Source of the DNA: Lachnoclostridium sp. An138
GTDB taxonomy: Bacteria > Bacillota > Clostridia > Lachnospirales > Lachnospiraceae
Reading direction: 5' to 3'
Length of the DNA: 64,000 bases
Assembly (NCBI RefSeq): GCF_002160765.1
Contig: NZ_NFLF01000005.1
Location: 1 to 64,000 of the forward strand
Part shown: positions 1 to 8,590 of the stretch, one piece after another
Layout: the number at the start of each line of letters is the position of its first letter
Position numbering within the stretch: position 1 is the stretch's first letter
The notes under the pieces: model-generated
Told to the model about the DNA's origin: nothing
The model's database searches: none
The model's input: the letters and a program-made list of their open reading frames with translations, nothing else
Made by a program: the position numbers and the translations under genes

Positions 1-113
1 CCCTTGCTTGCTTCTTAGCATATCTCAACAAAATCAACCTTGTTTCAAATGGCTATTTTTCAATAGCTTGTTTCAGTGCGCCATTTTTCGGCTGGCCTCT
101 ACTTTCTTTCACA
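1..113. other. Window edge, no gene seen
   Basis: No credible reading frame. A perfect 6-bp palindrome (GCTATT/AATAGC, 4-nt loop) lies at 52-67, just past the stop of the surface-protein gene. It has no adjacent T-run, so it is a poor terminator. Two partly similar stretches starting CTTGTTTCA (near 39 and 67) suggest a degenerate repeat. Nothing more can be supported. Confidence 0.3.
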
Positions 114-2315
114 CTAAGCTCTGTCATTAATGCGGTCTGTCTCTTTTATCTGCTCCCGGTTTGCCTCTGTAACATTGGTCATGCTGTCCGAGCCCCTGTA
201 TTCGTACACATTTTCCGCGTTATCAAGCACTGCAAAACCGGCAATCCGGTATCCGGCGCCTGTACTCATGCTCAGACAGTTCTTAATCCTGGGGCTTCCC
301 GTATTCGGACCGCCAATCAGTCCGCCATTACCCTTCCGCGCCGGCGCGATCAGCCGTACCTGCGTAAAGCACTGCCGGATGGTTCCTCCTCCGTGCCATC
401 CGGTGATGCCTCCCACTCTGGAACCCAGATTCCAGTGTTCGTAAGTCCCCTGCACTTTTCCTGTCACATAACAGTTTTCAATGACCGTATCAGAGCCTGC
501 CGTCTTGCCGGCAATTCCTCCTGCTGCCACCAGCCCCTTCACCGACACATCGATGGAAGCGCTTTCCCGGATGACTGAATTGTTCAGTTCTCCCGTGAAC
601 GCTCCCAACCCATCCACTCCATTGGATATGGAAGAATCTACAACAAACACTCTTTCGATCACCGTCTGATTGTTCACCGCATTGGCAAGGATTCCTCTTC
701 TCTGCGCTGTGACAGCCGCTCTTTCAATGACCAGGTCATGCACGCGGGCCTGATTCAGAGTATCAAACAGGGAAGTCTTCAGATTCAGAATCCGATATCC
801 GTTTCCATCCAGTTCCCCGGTAAAGGCGCCCGCCACAGCCGCGGCTGCGTCAGAGATGCCGGAAGCGTCCAGGTCCTCTGTAAGCTCATAGTGTTCTCCC
901 GGATTCGCGGCCATCTTCTGGAAAAGCTCTCGGGCGCTTGCGACCAGCGTATGATCCCCATCTTCATCTCTCCAGGCCAGTGGAAACGCATATTCCTCTT
1001 CCTTCGTTCCGTCCGGGTGGTAGAAGACCAGATCCTCCTGATCCAGAACTGCCCGCAGGATTCCCGTATCCGGGTCCTGCCGGAATCCCCTGATTCCTGC
1101 GTAAAGGTCAGGCAGGCCTTCCATCTCAATCACAGCATAATAATTTTCCGTATTCTCCGGCAGCCCCGCCGTAATATCCAGGACCTGTATCTCTTCTGTA
1201 TTCCCCGCTTCATTTCTGTAATAAAGCCTGTTCTCTGTCACATTCTTCAGCTCAATCCCGCTGAGAGAAGCAGCCTCTTCTATTTTATAAACCAGCAGAG
1301 ACAGATCTGTGATGGTGAGAGCCCCGTCTGAATTCAAATCCGCCTTCTCGTACTCCTTTCCGGACAGAAGCTCCAGCCCTGTCAGATGCTTTTTCAAAAG
1401 CGCCGCGTCCTGATAATCTGTCTGTCCGTCTCCATTCAGCTCCCCTTTATTTCCGGCGGCATAGATATTTCCGCAAAGGAGAGCTGCTGTCAGCCCTGCC
1501 GTTATCACTCCCGCAGCCACTGCCGGCAGCTTTTCGTAGCCGGCATACCCTTTTCCTTTTTTCCGGACCGCCATCCAGGCTGCGGCCGCCAATGCCGCGG
1601 CAGCGGCCAGTGCCAGCGCCAGATAGGACAGGACGCGTGTGCTGTCGCCTGTATGAGCGCTGTTCGTCAGGTGGAACGCATTGCTGCCACCGTTTTCATT
1701 CTCTCCATTATCCCAGCTGCTTCCGCTGTCTCCCTTATCGCCATTGTCTTGACTGCTTCCGCTGTTTTCCTTATCTCCATTGTCGGAGCCGCCTGTGGAA
1801 GCATCTGTTTCTTCCGGGACAGCCTCCAGCCTTACCGAAGCCTCCGCCGGAAACAGGTCTGCGCTGCCCTCTGAGACAGAGGCATCTTTCACCGTCACAG
1901 ACACTTCTCCTGCCGGTATCGTCTCCTTCGCCGTAAGCTTCACTAAAAATGTCTCCTCCCCTCCGAAGCTTCCGGCTCTCTTTATCAGCACGAATTTTCC
2001 GTTATCAGGATTATAATAAAGATTTTCCCAGGAATTGAGCACTGCAAAATCTTCCTGTGATACTGTCTGAAACACTTCGGTATCGTAAACCAATGTCCCC
2101 ATAAACGCGTTGATACCTCTGCTTATGCCTTCATATGCTTCCAGTGAAATCCGAAATTCCGTCTCCTGCCCTTTCCGAACCGTTGTTTCGCTGGATACCA
2201 TCCCCAGTTTTCCCATGCCTGCCGCCCCTGCTTCTATTCCTCCCAGAAAGAAAACGGCTGCGGCGCCCCACACAGCCAGAAGCTTTTTGATGTTCTCCAT
2301 TCCTGCTTTCCTCAT
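114..2315 (-). CDS. Surface protein with cohesin-like, membrane, dockerin and GLUG-type parts
   Basis: Exported 733-residue protein. Residues 1-32 form a signal peptide. Residues 35-165 look like a cohesin-type beta-sandwich. A Ser/Gly/Asp/Asn-rich linker runs 170-215. A hydrophobic helix (228-250) followed by RKKGKG resembles a C-terminal anchor, and a second hydrophobic helix (262-285) ends in an AxA-like site. A dockerin-like calcium-binding pair follows (LNGDGQTDYQD near 293 and DLNSDGALTITD near 326). Residues 455-700 carry GLUG-type repeats as in the N-terminal part of M26 IgA1 peptidases (LDGNGYRILNL, GGIAGK, GGITGW). No HExxH is present, so no protease activity is expected. It reads like two surface proteins joined head to tail. 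The start is supported by AAGGAAG five bases upstream. Function is likely cell-surface adhesion or assembly; the exact role is unknown. Confidence 0.75.
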   Translation of the reverse strand: MRKAGMENIKKLLAVWGAAAVFFLGGIEAGAAGMGKLGMVSSETTVRKGQETEFRISLEAYEGISRGINAFMGTLVYDTEVFQTVSQEDFAVLNSWENLYYNPDNGKFVLIKRAGSFGGEETFLVKLTAKETIPAGEVSVTVKDASVSEGSADLFPAEASVRLEAVPEETDASTGGSDNGDKENSGSSQDNGDKGDSGSSWDNGENENGGSNAFHLTNSAHTGDSTRVLSYLALALAAAAALAAAAWMAVRKKGKGYAGYEKLPAVAAGVITAGLTAALLCGNIYAAGNKGELNGDGQTDYQDAALLKKHLTGLELLSGKEYEKADLNSDGALTITDLSLLVYKIEEAASLSGIELKNVTENRLYYRNEAGNTEEIQVLDITAGLPENTENYYAVIEMEGLPDLYAGIRGFRQDPDTGILRAVLDQEDLVFYHPDGTKEEEYAFPLAWRDEDGDHTLVASARELFQKMAANPGEHYELTEDLDASGISDAAAAVAGAFTGELDGNGYRILNLKTSLFDTLNQARVHDLVIERAAVTAQRRGILANAVNNQTVIERVFVVDSSISNGVDGLGAFTGELNNSVIRESASIDVSVKGLVAAGGIAGKTAGSDTVIENCYVTGKVQGTYEHWNLGSRVGGITGWHGGGTIRQCFTQVRLIAPARKGNGGLIGGPNTGSPRIKNCLSMSTGAGYRIAGFAVLDNAENVYEYRGSDSMTNVTEANREQIKETDRINDRA

Positions 2316-2386
2316 TTTTCACTTCCTTTTCATCTCTGTCATTAAAGTATTCAGCCGCTCCGTCCGTCAGCCGCTTCGCCTTCCCC

Positions 2387-2416
2387 ATGCTACCATCGGA
2401 ATACATTTTATGTAAA
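2387..2416 (-). promoter_or_regulatory. Possible promoter of the surface-protein gene
   Basis: On the minus strand TTTACA (2416-2411) and TAGCAT (2392-2387) are separated by 18 nt, about 70 nt upstream of the start codon. The -10 is a weak match, so this is tentative. Confidence 0.3.
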
Positions 2417-2501
2417 CACTGATATTCCTTCCAGAACAGGGAATTTCATACATGCCGGGATCTTTCCGTGATCTCTGTCCGCTCCAATTTATCATTAAGA
2501 A

Positions 2502-2530
2502 TTGCTTTTCCCTGCAAAATACACTACAAT
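2502..2530 (+). promoter_or_regulatory. Sigma-A-type promoter of the GNAT operon
   Basis: TTGCTT (2502-2507) and TACAAT (2525-2530) have a 17-nt spacer and lie 25 nt before the start codon at 2556. Because the -35 covers the in-frame TTG at 2502, it also argues against translation starting there. Confidence 0.6.
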
Positions 2531-2555
2531 GTCATCAGGAAAGGAAGAACGACTG

Positions 2556-3104
2556 ATGACTGATACGACACTTACATTCCGCTTCGCAGAACGGAAAGAT
2601 ACCACTTTGATTCTCCGTTTTATCCGGGATCTGGCACGCTATGAAAAAATGGAAGATCAGGTAACCGCCACAGAATCCCTGCTGGAGGAATGGATTTTTG
2701 ATAAGCAGAAAGCCGAAGTTCTCTTTGCCGTCGTTGAAGAAAAGGAAATCGGCTTTGCACTTTTCTTCCACAATTTCTCTACATTTCTGGGCAGAGCCGG
2801 AATCTATCTGGAAGATCTCTACGTAATGCCCGATTACCGGGGACACGGTTTTGGAAAAGCTATTCTCCAGAAGCTTGCCGCAATCGCAGTGGAACGGGGC
2901 TGCGGCCGTCTGGAATGGTGGTGCCTGGACTGGAATCGGCCCAGCATTGATTTTTACCTTTCTCTGGGCGCGGAGCCCATGGAAGACTGGACGGTATACC
3001 GAATCACTGGCAGCACCCTGGAAAGGCTTGCCGGAGAAAGCGGCGCCACCAGTCCCCGCGGAAGACTGACAATGCCTGCACACGAAAAAGAAGGTGAACT
3101 TTAG
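2556..3104 (+). CDS. GNAT N-acetyltransferase, SSAT-like
   Basis: A 182-residue GCN5-related acetyltransferase, which transfers acetyl from acetyl-CoA to an amine in the cytoplasm. The acetyl-CoA loop RGHGFGK is at 95-101, preceded by the beta-4 strand YLEDLYVMPDY. The layout and the late WNRPSIDFYLSLGA segment closely resemble spermidine/spermine (diamine) N-acetyltransferases, so a polyamine or small amine is the best substrate guess. The start at 2556 has AAGGAAG eight bases upstream; the longer frame from 2502 overlaps the promoter. It is the first gene of a four-gene plus-strand operon and is followed after 2 nt by a second GNAT gene. The substrate is inferred, not shown. Confidence 0.8.
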   Translation: MTDTTLTFRFAERKDTTLILRFIRDLARYEKMEDQVTATESLLEEWIFDKQKAEVLFAVVEEKEIGFALFFHNFSTFLGRAGIYLEDLYVMPDYRGHGFGKAILQKLAAIAVERGCGRLEWWCLDWNRPSIDFYLSLGAEPMEDWTVYRITGSTLERLAGESGATSPRGRLTMPAHEKEGEL

Positions 3105-3106
3105 AC

Positions 3107-3610
3107 ATGCATTCAGACATGCAAATAGAGATTATTCCCGCGCTTGAGGCGGAACAAAAAGAAGCCGCCGTCCGGCTTTTCTCGGAATATACGGACATGC
3201 TGGCCGCCCACGACCCTTCCGTCCGGAATTATCTGGCCATCCAGAATTACGAAGACGAGCTGCTGCATCTGGATAAAAAATACGGGCTGCCCCAAGGCAG
3301 ACTTTATCTGGCATACTGCGGCGGAGAGCCCGCCGGATGCATTGCCCTCCGAAAGCTGTCGGAAGAGGACTGCGAGATGAAGCGCTTCTTCGTGCGTCCC
3401 GCGTTTCGCGGAAGACACCTGGGCCGGAAGCTCATCGAAAAACTGGTGGAAAGCGCGCGGGAAATCGGCTACTCCCACATGCTTCTGGATACGCTGCCCT
3501 TTCTGGAGCATGCGGTCTCCCTCTACCGGGGCTTTGGATTCTACGAGATCCCCTGCTACAATGACAGCCCGGTAGAAAACACGATTTTTATGAAGCTGGA
3601 TCTGGCATAG
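3107..3610 (+). CDS. GNAT N-acetyltransferase
   Basis: A 167-residue acetyltransferase with the family acetyl-CoA motif near 95-103 (FRGRHLGRKLIEKL) and the C-terminal FLEHAVSLYRGFGF strand-helix typical of GNAT enzymes that modify small molecules. It starts 2 nt after the preceding GNAT gene, so the two are translationally linked. A second ATG lies at 3119; the first has GAAGGTGA upstream and is preferred. It is not similar enough to its neighbour to call a recent duplicate. Substrate unknown. Confidence 0.8.
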   Translation: MHSDMQIEIIPALEAEQKEAAVRLFSEYTDMLAAHDPSVRNYLAIQNYEDELLHLDKKYGLPQGRLYLAYCGGEPAGCIALRKLSEEDCEMKRFFVRPAFRGRHLGRKLIEKLVESAREIGYSHMLLDTLPFLEHAVSLYRGFGFYEIPCYNDSPVENTIFMKLDLA

Positions 3611-3659
3611 CAGCGGCATTTTCACCAGCATTTTTAAATATTTTTAAGGAGAGCTTACT

Positions 3660-3965
3660 ATGGACTATATCCCCATGCTTGCCCTGGGAGCTATTTTTCT
3701 CGTTCTGGGCTGCTTCAACATCAAAGGAAATATTTCTTCTATCCACTGGTACAACCGGCGGAAGGTGCTGCCTGAAGACGTGCCTGCATATGGGAAAGCC
3801 ATGGGAACGGGAACCGTCATTATGGGCGCGGCCCTGATGCTCACCGCCATCCTGCAGATATTTTTTGAAGCGGAAGGGCTGTATTATATCACCGTTGCCG
3901 GCGCCGTCATCGGCCTTGGCTTTATGCTGTACGGCCAGTTCAAATACAATCACGGTATTTTCTGA
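3660..3965 (+). CDS. Small membrane protein, DUF3784-like
   Basis: A 101-residue protein with about three membrane helices (roughly 4-22, 50-68 and 74-93). A polar loop between the first two (HWYNRRKVLPEDVPAYGKAM) recalls the short DUF3784-type membrane proteins common in Clostridia; that assignment is from memory. AAGGAG precedes the ATG. It lies in the GNAT operon, 49 nt after the second acetyltransferase. No function is known to me. Confidence 0.65.
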   Translation: MDYIPMLALGAIFLVLGCFNIKGNISSIHWYNRRKVLPEDVPAYGKAMGTGTVIMGAALMLTAILQIFFEAEGLYYITVAGAVIGLGFMLYGQFKYNHGIF

Positions 3966-4010
3966 CTGTTTACGGCCGCCGGCATATGGATGAAAATGGA
4001 GGGACTGCAT

Positions 4011-4358
4011 ATGATGATTGAAAACAATCCAAAAGAACTTGCTGCCATGAAGGAATTTCACAAGGGAAACCGGCCGGAAGGGCTCCGGCTGCAGGAAGAA
4101 TTCGCGGCAGAATTCCGGGAGGAATACAAGGACAAGGACCACTGCCCCTGTAAAAAAGCCTGCCGCTATCACGGGAACTGCAAAGAATGCGTGGCAATTC
4201 ACAGAGCCCACCAGGAACATGTGCCAAACTGCCTGCGGCCCATGCTGAATAAAAAGATAATGCTTTTGTCGGAGCTGACGGAGCACAGCCTTGCAGACGA
4301 AATCGAGCCTCCGAAAGAGGTTCTCCGCAAAGAATTTCAGGAGAAAGCCCCCGGCTGA
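4011..4358 (+). CDS. Small Cys-rich, probably zinc-binding protein
   Basis: A 115-residue soluble protein with a central Cys/His cluster, CPCKKACRYHGNC followed by KECVAIHRAH and VPNCLR. Six Cys and several His residues look like a metal site. Small proteins with this CxC...CxxHGxCxxC pattern are widespread in anaerobic Firmicutes and are of unknown function. I place the start at 4011 because GGAGGG (3998-4003) sits 7 nt before it, whereas the in-frame ATG at 3990 overlaps that site. Last gene of the GNAT operon. Confidence 0.7.
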   Translation: MMIENNPKELAAMKEFHKGNRPEGLRLQEEFAAEFREEYKDKDHCPCKKACRYHGNCKECVAIHRAHQEHVPNCLRPMLNKKIMLLSELTEHSLADEIEPPKEVLRKEFQEKAPG

Positions 4359-4540
4359 GCTGCGCTCCGAACCCGGAACTGCTCTGTCAGAAAGCCGCGC
4401 AGAATAACGGCGGAAAATTGGAAGGAAAACGGGCGGAAATGCCGTTTCACACCGGCAGACTTTTTCCCGGAACTTTCCTATAATCTAACTGTTCAGAATG
4501 GAATCCATTTTATCTGAGAAAACATTGCGGAGGAAAACAT

Positions 4541-4996
4541 ATGACATTGGGAAATCATTTATACAACGCGCGGAAGAAGAGCGGCCTGTCTCAGGAGGAT
4601 GTGGCTGCAAAGCTGGGAGTCAGCCGCCAGACCATCTCCAAGTGGGAACTTGACGAGACGCTTCCTGATATCCGCCAGGCCAAAAGACTGGCGGTCCTGT
4701 ACCACCTGTCTCTTGACGAGCTCATCGATTTCGATATCGACGTAAAAGAAATCGAACGGGTAATCGAAAACACAAGCGAGGAGACCCAGAAGAAAATCGA
4801 CTGGACGAAAGCCTGGAGCAAAAAATATCCGGTTCTCGGCGTTTACCGGCAGACCGTGGACGTGGAAAAATACGGGCGTGAACTTCAGAAACTTCTGGGG
4901 CAGCTCAAAATAGAATACGGCTACAACGATCTGGATGCCCTTCTGGTACTGAAGGATATTCTGGGACGCGTGTGGAACAAGAAGGAAAGAACCTGA
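4541..4996 (+). CDS. XRE-family transcriptional regulator
   Basis: A 151-residue cytoplasmic DNA-binding protein. The helix-turn-helix spans residues 5-60 (LSQEDVAAKLGVSRQTISKW, a very typical Cro/CI recognition region). The C-terminal half is an unrecognised acidic/basic helical domain that may dimerise or sense. GCGGAGGAAAAC precedes the ATG. A TATAAT at 4479-4484 is a plausible -10, with no clear -35. It converges with the AraC gene, with a 1-nt gap. Targets cannot be read from the sequence; local autoregulation or control of the upstream operon is a guess. Confidence 0.85.
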   Translation: MTLGNHLYNARKKSGLSQEDVAAKLGVSRQTISKWELDETLPDIRQAKRLAVLYHLSLDELIDFDIDVKEIERVIENTSEETQKKIDWTKAWSKKYPVLGVYRQTVDVEKYGRELQKLLGQLKIEYGYNDLDALLVLKDILGRVWNKKERT

Positions 4997-4997
4997 T

Positions 4998-5900
4998 TCA
5001 GTATCTCCGGGCGTCTCCGCCGCTCCCGTAAAGCCGGCGCTGCCTGCCCGGAGACTGACCGTATTTCCGCTTAAACAGGCGGTTGAAATAGGACAGATTG
5101 TCAAAGCCGCTCATCTGCGCAATCTCCAGAATGGAAGCGTCCGAGGTCTTAAGAAGACGCTCCGCAATCGTAAGACGGTAATCATTCAGATACTCGATAA
5201 AACTGATCCCCATATGCGTCCTGAAAAATTTCATGAAATGAGACTTGCTGTAAAAGGTCAGCGCCGCCATATCGTCTATGGTGATACGATCGGCATAATG
5301 CTCCTCCACATATTTCAGAATCGTTTTGATCTTTTCCAGCGGCCGGGACTGATACACCGGCGCCTGATTCTCCTGCCGGTAGAAAATCAGAAGAAACAGG
5401 AACTGGAACAGAAGCCCTTTTACCGCCAGCTGATACCCTTCCGGGCGCTTTTCGCAGAGCCGGTCTATGCGGCTGATGCAGTCTGAAAGCTCCAGAAAAC
5501 CGGAAAAGGCCGGCGTGATAAAGGAGGCGCATCCAAGCTCTCCCCGCATCAGCGGTCCGATAAACCGCTCCGCACACAGATCCCCCTCTCCGGAAATGAG
5601 AAGTTCTTTCTTCAGAATGATATTTTCGTACTCCATTTTCTTCGTTCCGCTCTGTTCGATGGAGTGGAGCTGTCCCGGCCGGATAAAGACCATATCTCCG
5701 GCTCTGACAGCCTGCCTGTCAAAGTCTACAGAAATCGTCCCCTCTCCTTTCTGAATAACCACCATCTCAAGTTCTTCATGCCAGTGCAGCGGCACCTGAG
5801 TAAAATCAAGCGGTATGGAACAGAGGTAGGTATTGTAGGGAAAATCGGCCGACGTATGGGATTTCGCTTCATGGTAATTCTGGTATTCACTGAGATTCAC
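4998..5900 (-). CDS. AraC-family transcriptional regulator
   Basis: A 300-residue regulator with an N-terminal cupin-like sensory domain (PLHWHEELEMVVIQKGEG with metal/sugar-pocket His residues) and two C-terminal AraC helix-turn-helix motifs (ITIDDMAALTFYSKSHFMKF and ILEIAQMSGFDNLSYFNRLF). I chose the GTG at 5900: it has AAGGAAGGAG eight bases upstream and gives the usual family length. The longer frame from the GTG at 6008 has no ribosome site and would run over the promoter. It is transcribed divergently from glycogen phosphorylase across about 128 bp, so it may control glgP and itself in response to a carbohydrate. Effector unknown. Confidence 0.85.
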   Translation of the reverse strand: MNLSEYQNYHEAKSHTSADFPYNTYLCSIPLDFTQVPLHWHEELEMVVIQKGEGTISVDFDRQAVRAGDMVFIRPGQLHSIEQSGTKKMEYENIILKKELLISGEGDLCAERFIGPLMRGELGCASFITPAFSGFLELSDCISRIDRLCEKRPEGYQLAVKGLLFQFLFLLIFYRQENQAPVYQSRPLEKIKTILKYVEEHYADRITIDDMAALTFYSKSHFMKFFRTHMGISFIEYLNDYRLTIAERLLKTSDASILEIAQMSGFDNLSYFNRLFKRKYGQSPGRQRRLYGSGGDARRY

Positions 5901-5929
5901 AGACCTGTCTCCTTCCTTCAGATGATAGT

Positions 5930-5959
5930 ATTGTACAATAACAGAACCGTATTTTGCAA
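5930..5959 (-). promoter_or_regulatory. Promoter of the AraC-family regulator
   Basis: On the minus strand TTGCAA (5959-5954) and TACAAT (5935-5930) are 18 nt apart. The -10 lies about 12 nt upstream of the AAGGAAGGAG site used for the GTG start at 5900. This supports the shorter protein start. Confidence 0.55.
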
Positions 5960-6028
5960 GAAATTCGGGGAATCTCTGATTAGAATAGAGCATAGAAAGT
6001 TCGTACACATTTTGAAAGGAGATTTGCC

Positions 6029-8281
6029 ATGGATATTCAGAAGAAACTGGAGCATTCCCTTGGAAAGCCTGTCTCTCAGGCTGAAAACAGAGAACTCTAT
6101 TCCGCTCTCCTGTCTCTTGTTCAGGAAATGGCGGCAGACAGAGAACGGTTGGATGGAAAAAAGAAAGTTTATTACATTTCGGCAGAATTTCTGATCGGAA
6201 AGCTGCTCTCCAACAATCTGATTAATCTCGGTATTTACGGAGAGGTAAAGAAGATTCTGAAGGATAACGGAAAGGATCTGTGCCAGATCGAAGAGCTTGA
6301 GCCGGAACCCTCCCTGGGAAACGGCGGGCTGGGACGTCTGGCCGCCTGCTTCCTGGATTCCATCGCCACGCTGGGCCTGGCCGGAGACGGAATCGGACTG
6401 AACTACCATCTGGGACTTTTTAAGCAGGTATTTGAGAATCACCTCCAGAAGGAGACGCCGAACCCCTGGATCGAAGATCAGTCCTGGCTGAACCGGACTG
6501 ACGTGACCTATCCCGTGGAATTCGGCGGTCTGAAGGTCACTGCGAGAATGTATGATATCGAGGTGACAGGCTACCATAACCGTACCAACCGCCTTCACCT
6601 TTTTGATCTGGATTCCGTAGATGATTCCATTGCAGCGGACGGAATCAATTTTAATAAGGAAGACATTGAAAAGAACCTGACTCTCTTCCTCTATCCGGAC
6701 GACAGCGACGAACAGGGGCGGCTTCTGCGCATTTACCAGCAGTATTTCATGGTCAGCAGCGGCGCTCAGCTCATCCTGGATGAGTGCGTGGCCAGGGGAT
6801 GCCAGCTCTATGATCTCCCTGACTACGCGGTGATCCAGATCAACGACACGCACCCGACCATGGTGATTCCGGAGCTGATCCGCCTGCTCACAGCCCGCGG
6901 CCTGGATATGGACACAGCCATCGACGTGGTATCCAGAACCTGCGCCTACACCAACCATACGATTCTTGCGGAGGCTCTTGAGAAATGGCCCATCGCTTAT
7001 CTTAAGAAAGTCGTACCCCAGCTTGTGCCGATCATCGAGGTGCTGGACGACAGAGTAAGAAGAAAATTTGACGATGAAAGCACAGCCATCATCGACCGGA
7101 ACGACACCGTCCATATGGCGCATATCGACATCCACTACAGCTTCAGCGTAAACGGCGTAGCCGCCCTGCACACCGAGATTCTGAAAAATTCAGAGCTTCA
7201 CAACTTTTACCGGCTCTACCCGGAGAAGTTCAACAACAAGACGAACGGAATCACCTTCCGCCGCTGGCTTCTCCACTGCAATCCGCTCCTGACAGAATTT
7301 CTGGATGAAACTATCGGGGAAGGCTACAAAAAGGACGCGTCCGAGCTGGAAAAGCTGCTCGCGTACCAGGAGGACGAAACGGTGCTCGAAAAGCTTCTGG
7401 AAATCAAGCAGAAAAACAAGGAGGCTCTGAGCACATACCTGAAAGAAACACAGAAGCTGGAAATCAGCCCGGATACCATCTTTGATATCCAGATCAAACG
7501 TCTCCATGAGTATAAGCGCCAGCAGCTGAACGCCCTCTACATCATTGACAAGTACCTGGAAATCAAGGCCGGCAAGATTCCTGCCGCTCCCGTCACGGCG
7601 ATTTTCGGGGCGAAAGCCGCTCCCGCCTATGTGATTGCCAAGGATATCATTCATCTGATCCTGTGCCTGCAGGAGATCATAAACAACGATCCGGAGGTCA
7701 GCCCCTGGCTCAAAGTCGTCATGGTGGAAAACTACAATGTGACGATGGCCGAAAAGCTGATCCCTGCCTGCGATATCTCCGAGCAGATTTCTCTCGCCTC
7801 CAAAGAGGCCAGCGGTACCGGAAACATGAAATTCATGCTGAACGGAGCCGTCACCCTCGGCACAGAGGACGGAGCGAATGTGGAAATCCATGAGTGCGTC
7901 GGCGACGATAACATCTTTGTATTCGGCGCTTCCAGCGACGAGGTCATCAGCCACTACGCGAAAGCCGACTACGTGGCCAGAGACTATTACGAACAGAATC
8001 CGGCCATCAAGGCTGCCGTCGACTTTATGACAGGAGAGGAAATGCTGAAAATCGGCTGCCGGGAAAATCTGGAGAGGCTGCAGAATGAGCTGATCGGAAA
8101 AGACTGGTTTATGACCCTTCTGGACTTCGATTCCTATAAGGAGACGAAGGAGCGGGCGCTTCAGGCATGGACCGACCGGAAGGCCTGGGCAAAGAAAGCC
8201 CTGGTCAATATCGCCAAAGCCGGTTTCTTCTCTTCTGACAGGACGATTGAAGAATACAACCGCGACATCTGGCATCTGTAA
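6029..8281 (+). CDS. glgP: Glycogen/starch phosphorylase (GT35)
   Basis: A PLP-dependent alpha-glucan phosphorylase: it releases glucose-1-phosphate from the non-reducing ends of glycogen or maltodextrin using phosphate, in the cytoplasm. The hallmark PLP site [12 protein letters not shown] is present, with the Schiff-base lysine near residue 601. Also seen are the [15 protein letters not shown] segment (about 97-111) and the [12 protein letters not shown] and [14 protein letters not shown] segments. At 750 residues it is near the short end for the family, as in other Clostridia. AAAGGAGA precedes the ATG. It is monocistronic: divergent from the AraC regulator and followed by a strong hairpin. 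No adjacent glycogen synthesis genes are in view. Confidence 0.95.
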   Translation: MDIQKKLEHSLGKPVSQAENRELYSALLSLVQEMAADRERLDGKKKVYYISAEFLIGKLLSNNLINLGIYGEVKKILKDNGKDLCQIEELEPEPSLGNGGLGRLAACFLDSIATLGLAGDGIGLNYHLGLFKQVFENHLQKETPNPWIEDQSWLNRTDVTYPVEFGGLKVTARMYDIEVTGYHNRTNRLHLFDLDSVDDSIAADGINFNKEDIEKNLTLFLYPDDSDEQGRLLRIYQQYFMVSSGAQLILDECVARGCQLYDLPDYAVIQINDTHPTMVIPELIRLLTARGLDMDTAIDVVSRTCAYTNHTILAEALEKWPIAYLKKVVPQLVPIIEVLDDRVRRKFDDESTAIIDRNDTVHMAHIDIHYSFSVNGVAALHTEILKNSELHNFYRLYPEKFNNKTNGITFRRWLLHCNPLLTEFLDETIGEGYKKDASELEKLLAYQEDETVLEKLLEIKQKNKEALSTYLKETQKLEISPDTIFDIQIKRLHEYKRQQLNALYIIDKYLEIKAGKIPAAPVTAIFGAKAAPAYVIAKDIIHLILCLQEIINNDPEVSPWLKVVMVENYNVTMAEKLIPACDISEQISLASKEASGTGNMKFMLNGAVTLGTEDGANVEIHECVGDDNIFVFGASSDEVISHYAKADYVARDYYEQNPAIKAAVDFMTGEEMLKIGCRENLERLQNELIGKDWFMTLLDFDSYKETKERALQAWTDRKAWAKKALVNIAKAGFFSSDRTIEEYNRDIWHL

Positions 8282-8308
8282 GACCCGCAGGCTGCTTATG
8301 CCGCATGA

Positions 8309-8366
8309 CATCCCCGCCAGGATATCTCCTGTCTCTGAGACAGACTTCCCGGCGGGGATGTGTTTT
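8309..8366 (+). terminator. Rho-independent terminator of glgP
   Basis: A perfect 10-bp stem CATCCCCGCC (8309-8318) / GGCGGGGATG (8351-8360), followed by TGTTTT. A second hairpin, CTGTCTC/GAGACAG, sits inside the loop (8329-8343). It begins 27 nt past the glgP stop. Confidence 0.8.
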
Positions 8367-8536
8367 ACGTAAATTTTACCTGTTTTTCACCTATTCTTAA
8401 TATTATCCGGTTCCAGTTCTTTCCGATATCCTGTATAATAAAGTTAATTGCAGGCTGCTTCAGAGGCATCGACACACACAGCTCTAAAAAGCGTGTGTGC
8501 CTTTGTTGATCCAAAGCAGAAATTTATTATGCAGCG
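8367..8536. other. Spacer upstream of sigI with hairpin and possible sigma-A -10
   Basis: No gene. A TATAAT at 8434-8439 with a poor -35 (TTCCAG at 8411-8416, 17-nt spacer) could be a housekeeping promoter giving a leader of about 145 nt. A hairpin CACACAC/GTGTGTG lies at 8473-8499 within that leader. The stronger promoter candidate is the SigI-like one just downstream. Confidence 0.35.
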
Positions 8537-8571
8537 GCCCCGGTTTTCAGAAGAACCGGCCGTATTCTATA
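8537..8571 (+). promoter_or_regulatory. SigI-type promoter upstream of sigI
   Basis: CCCCG (8538-8542) with TTTTC shortly after, 19 nt between CCCC and CGTA (8561-8564), then TTCTATA. It matches the motif at 10486-10520 at most positions in both boxes with the same spacing. From memory, SigI promoters have a C-rich -35 and a CGWA-like -10. It lies 20-50 nt before the sigI ATG, consistent with autoregulation. The same bases also form a CCGGTT/AACCGG hairpin. Confidence 0.6.
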
Positions 8572-8590
8572 TACAGGGGGAAACTGTTGT

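Noticed and set aside
5901-6008. N-terminal extension of the AraC regulator to GTG 6008
   Set aside because: No ribosome site, and it would cover the likely promoter; GTG 5900 has a strong site and gives family length.
5918-8311. Two long minus-strand frames opposite glgP
   Set aside because: The plus-strand frame is a full-length phosphorylase with all motifs; the antisense frames have no family features.
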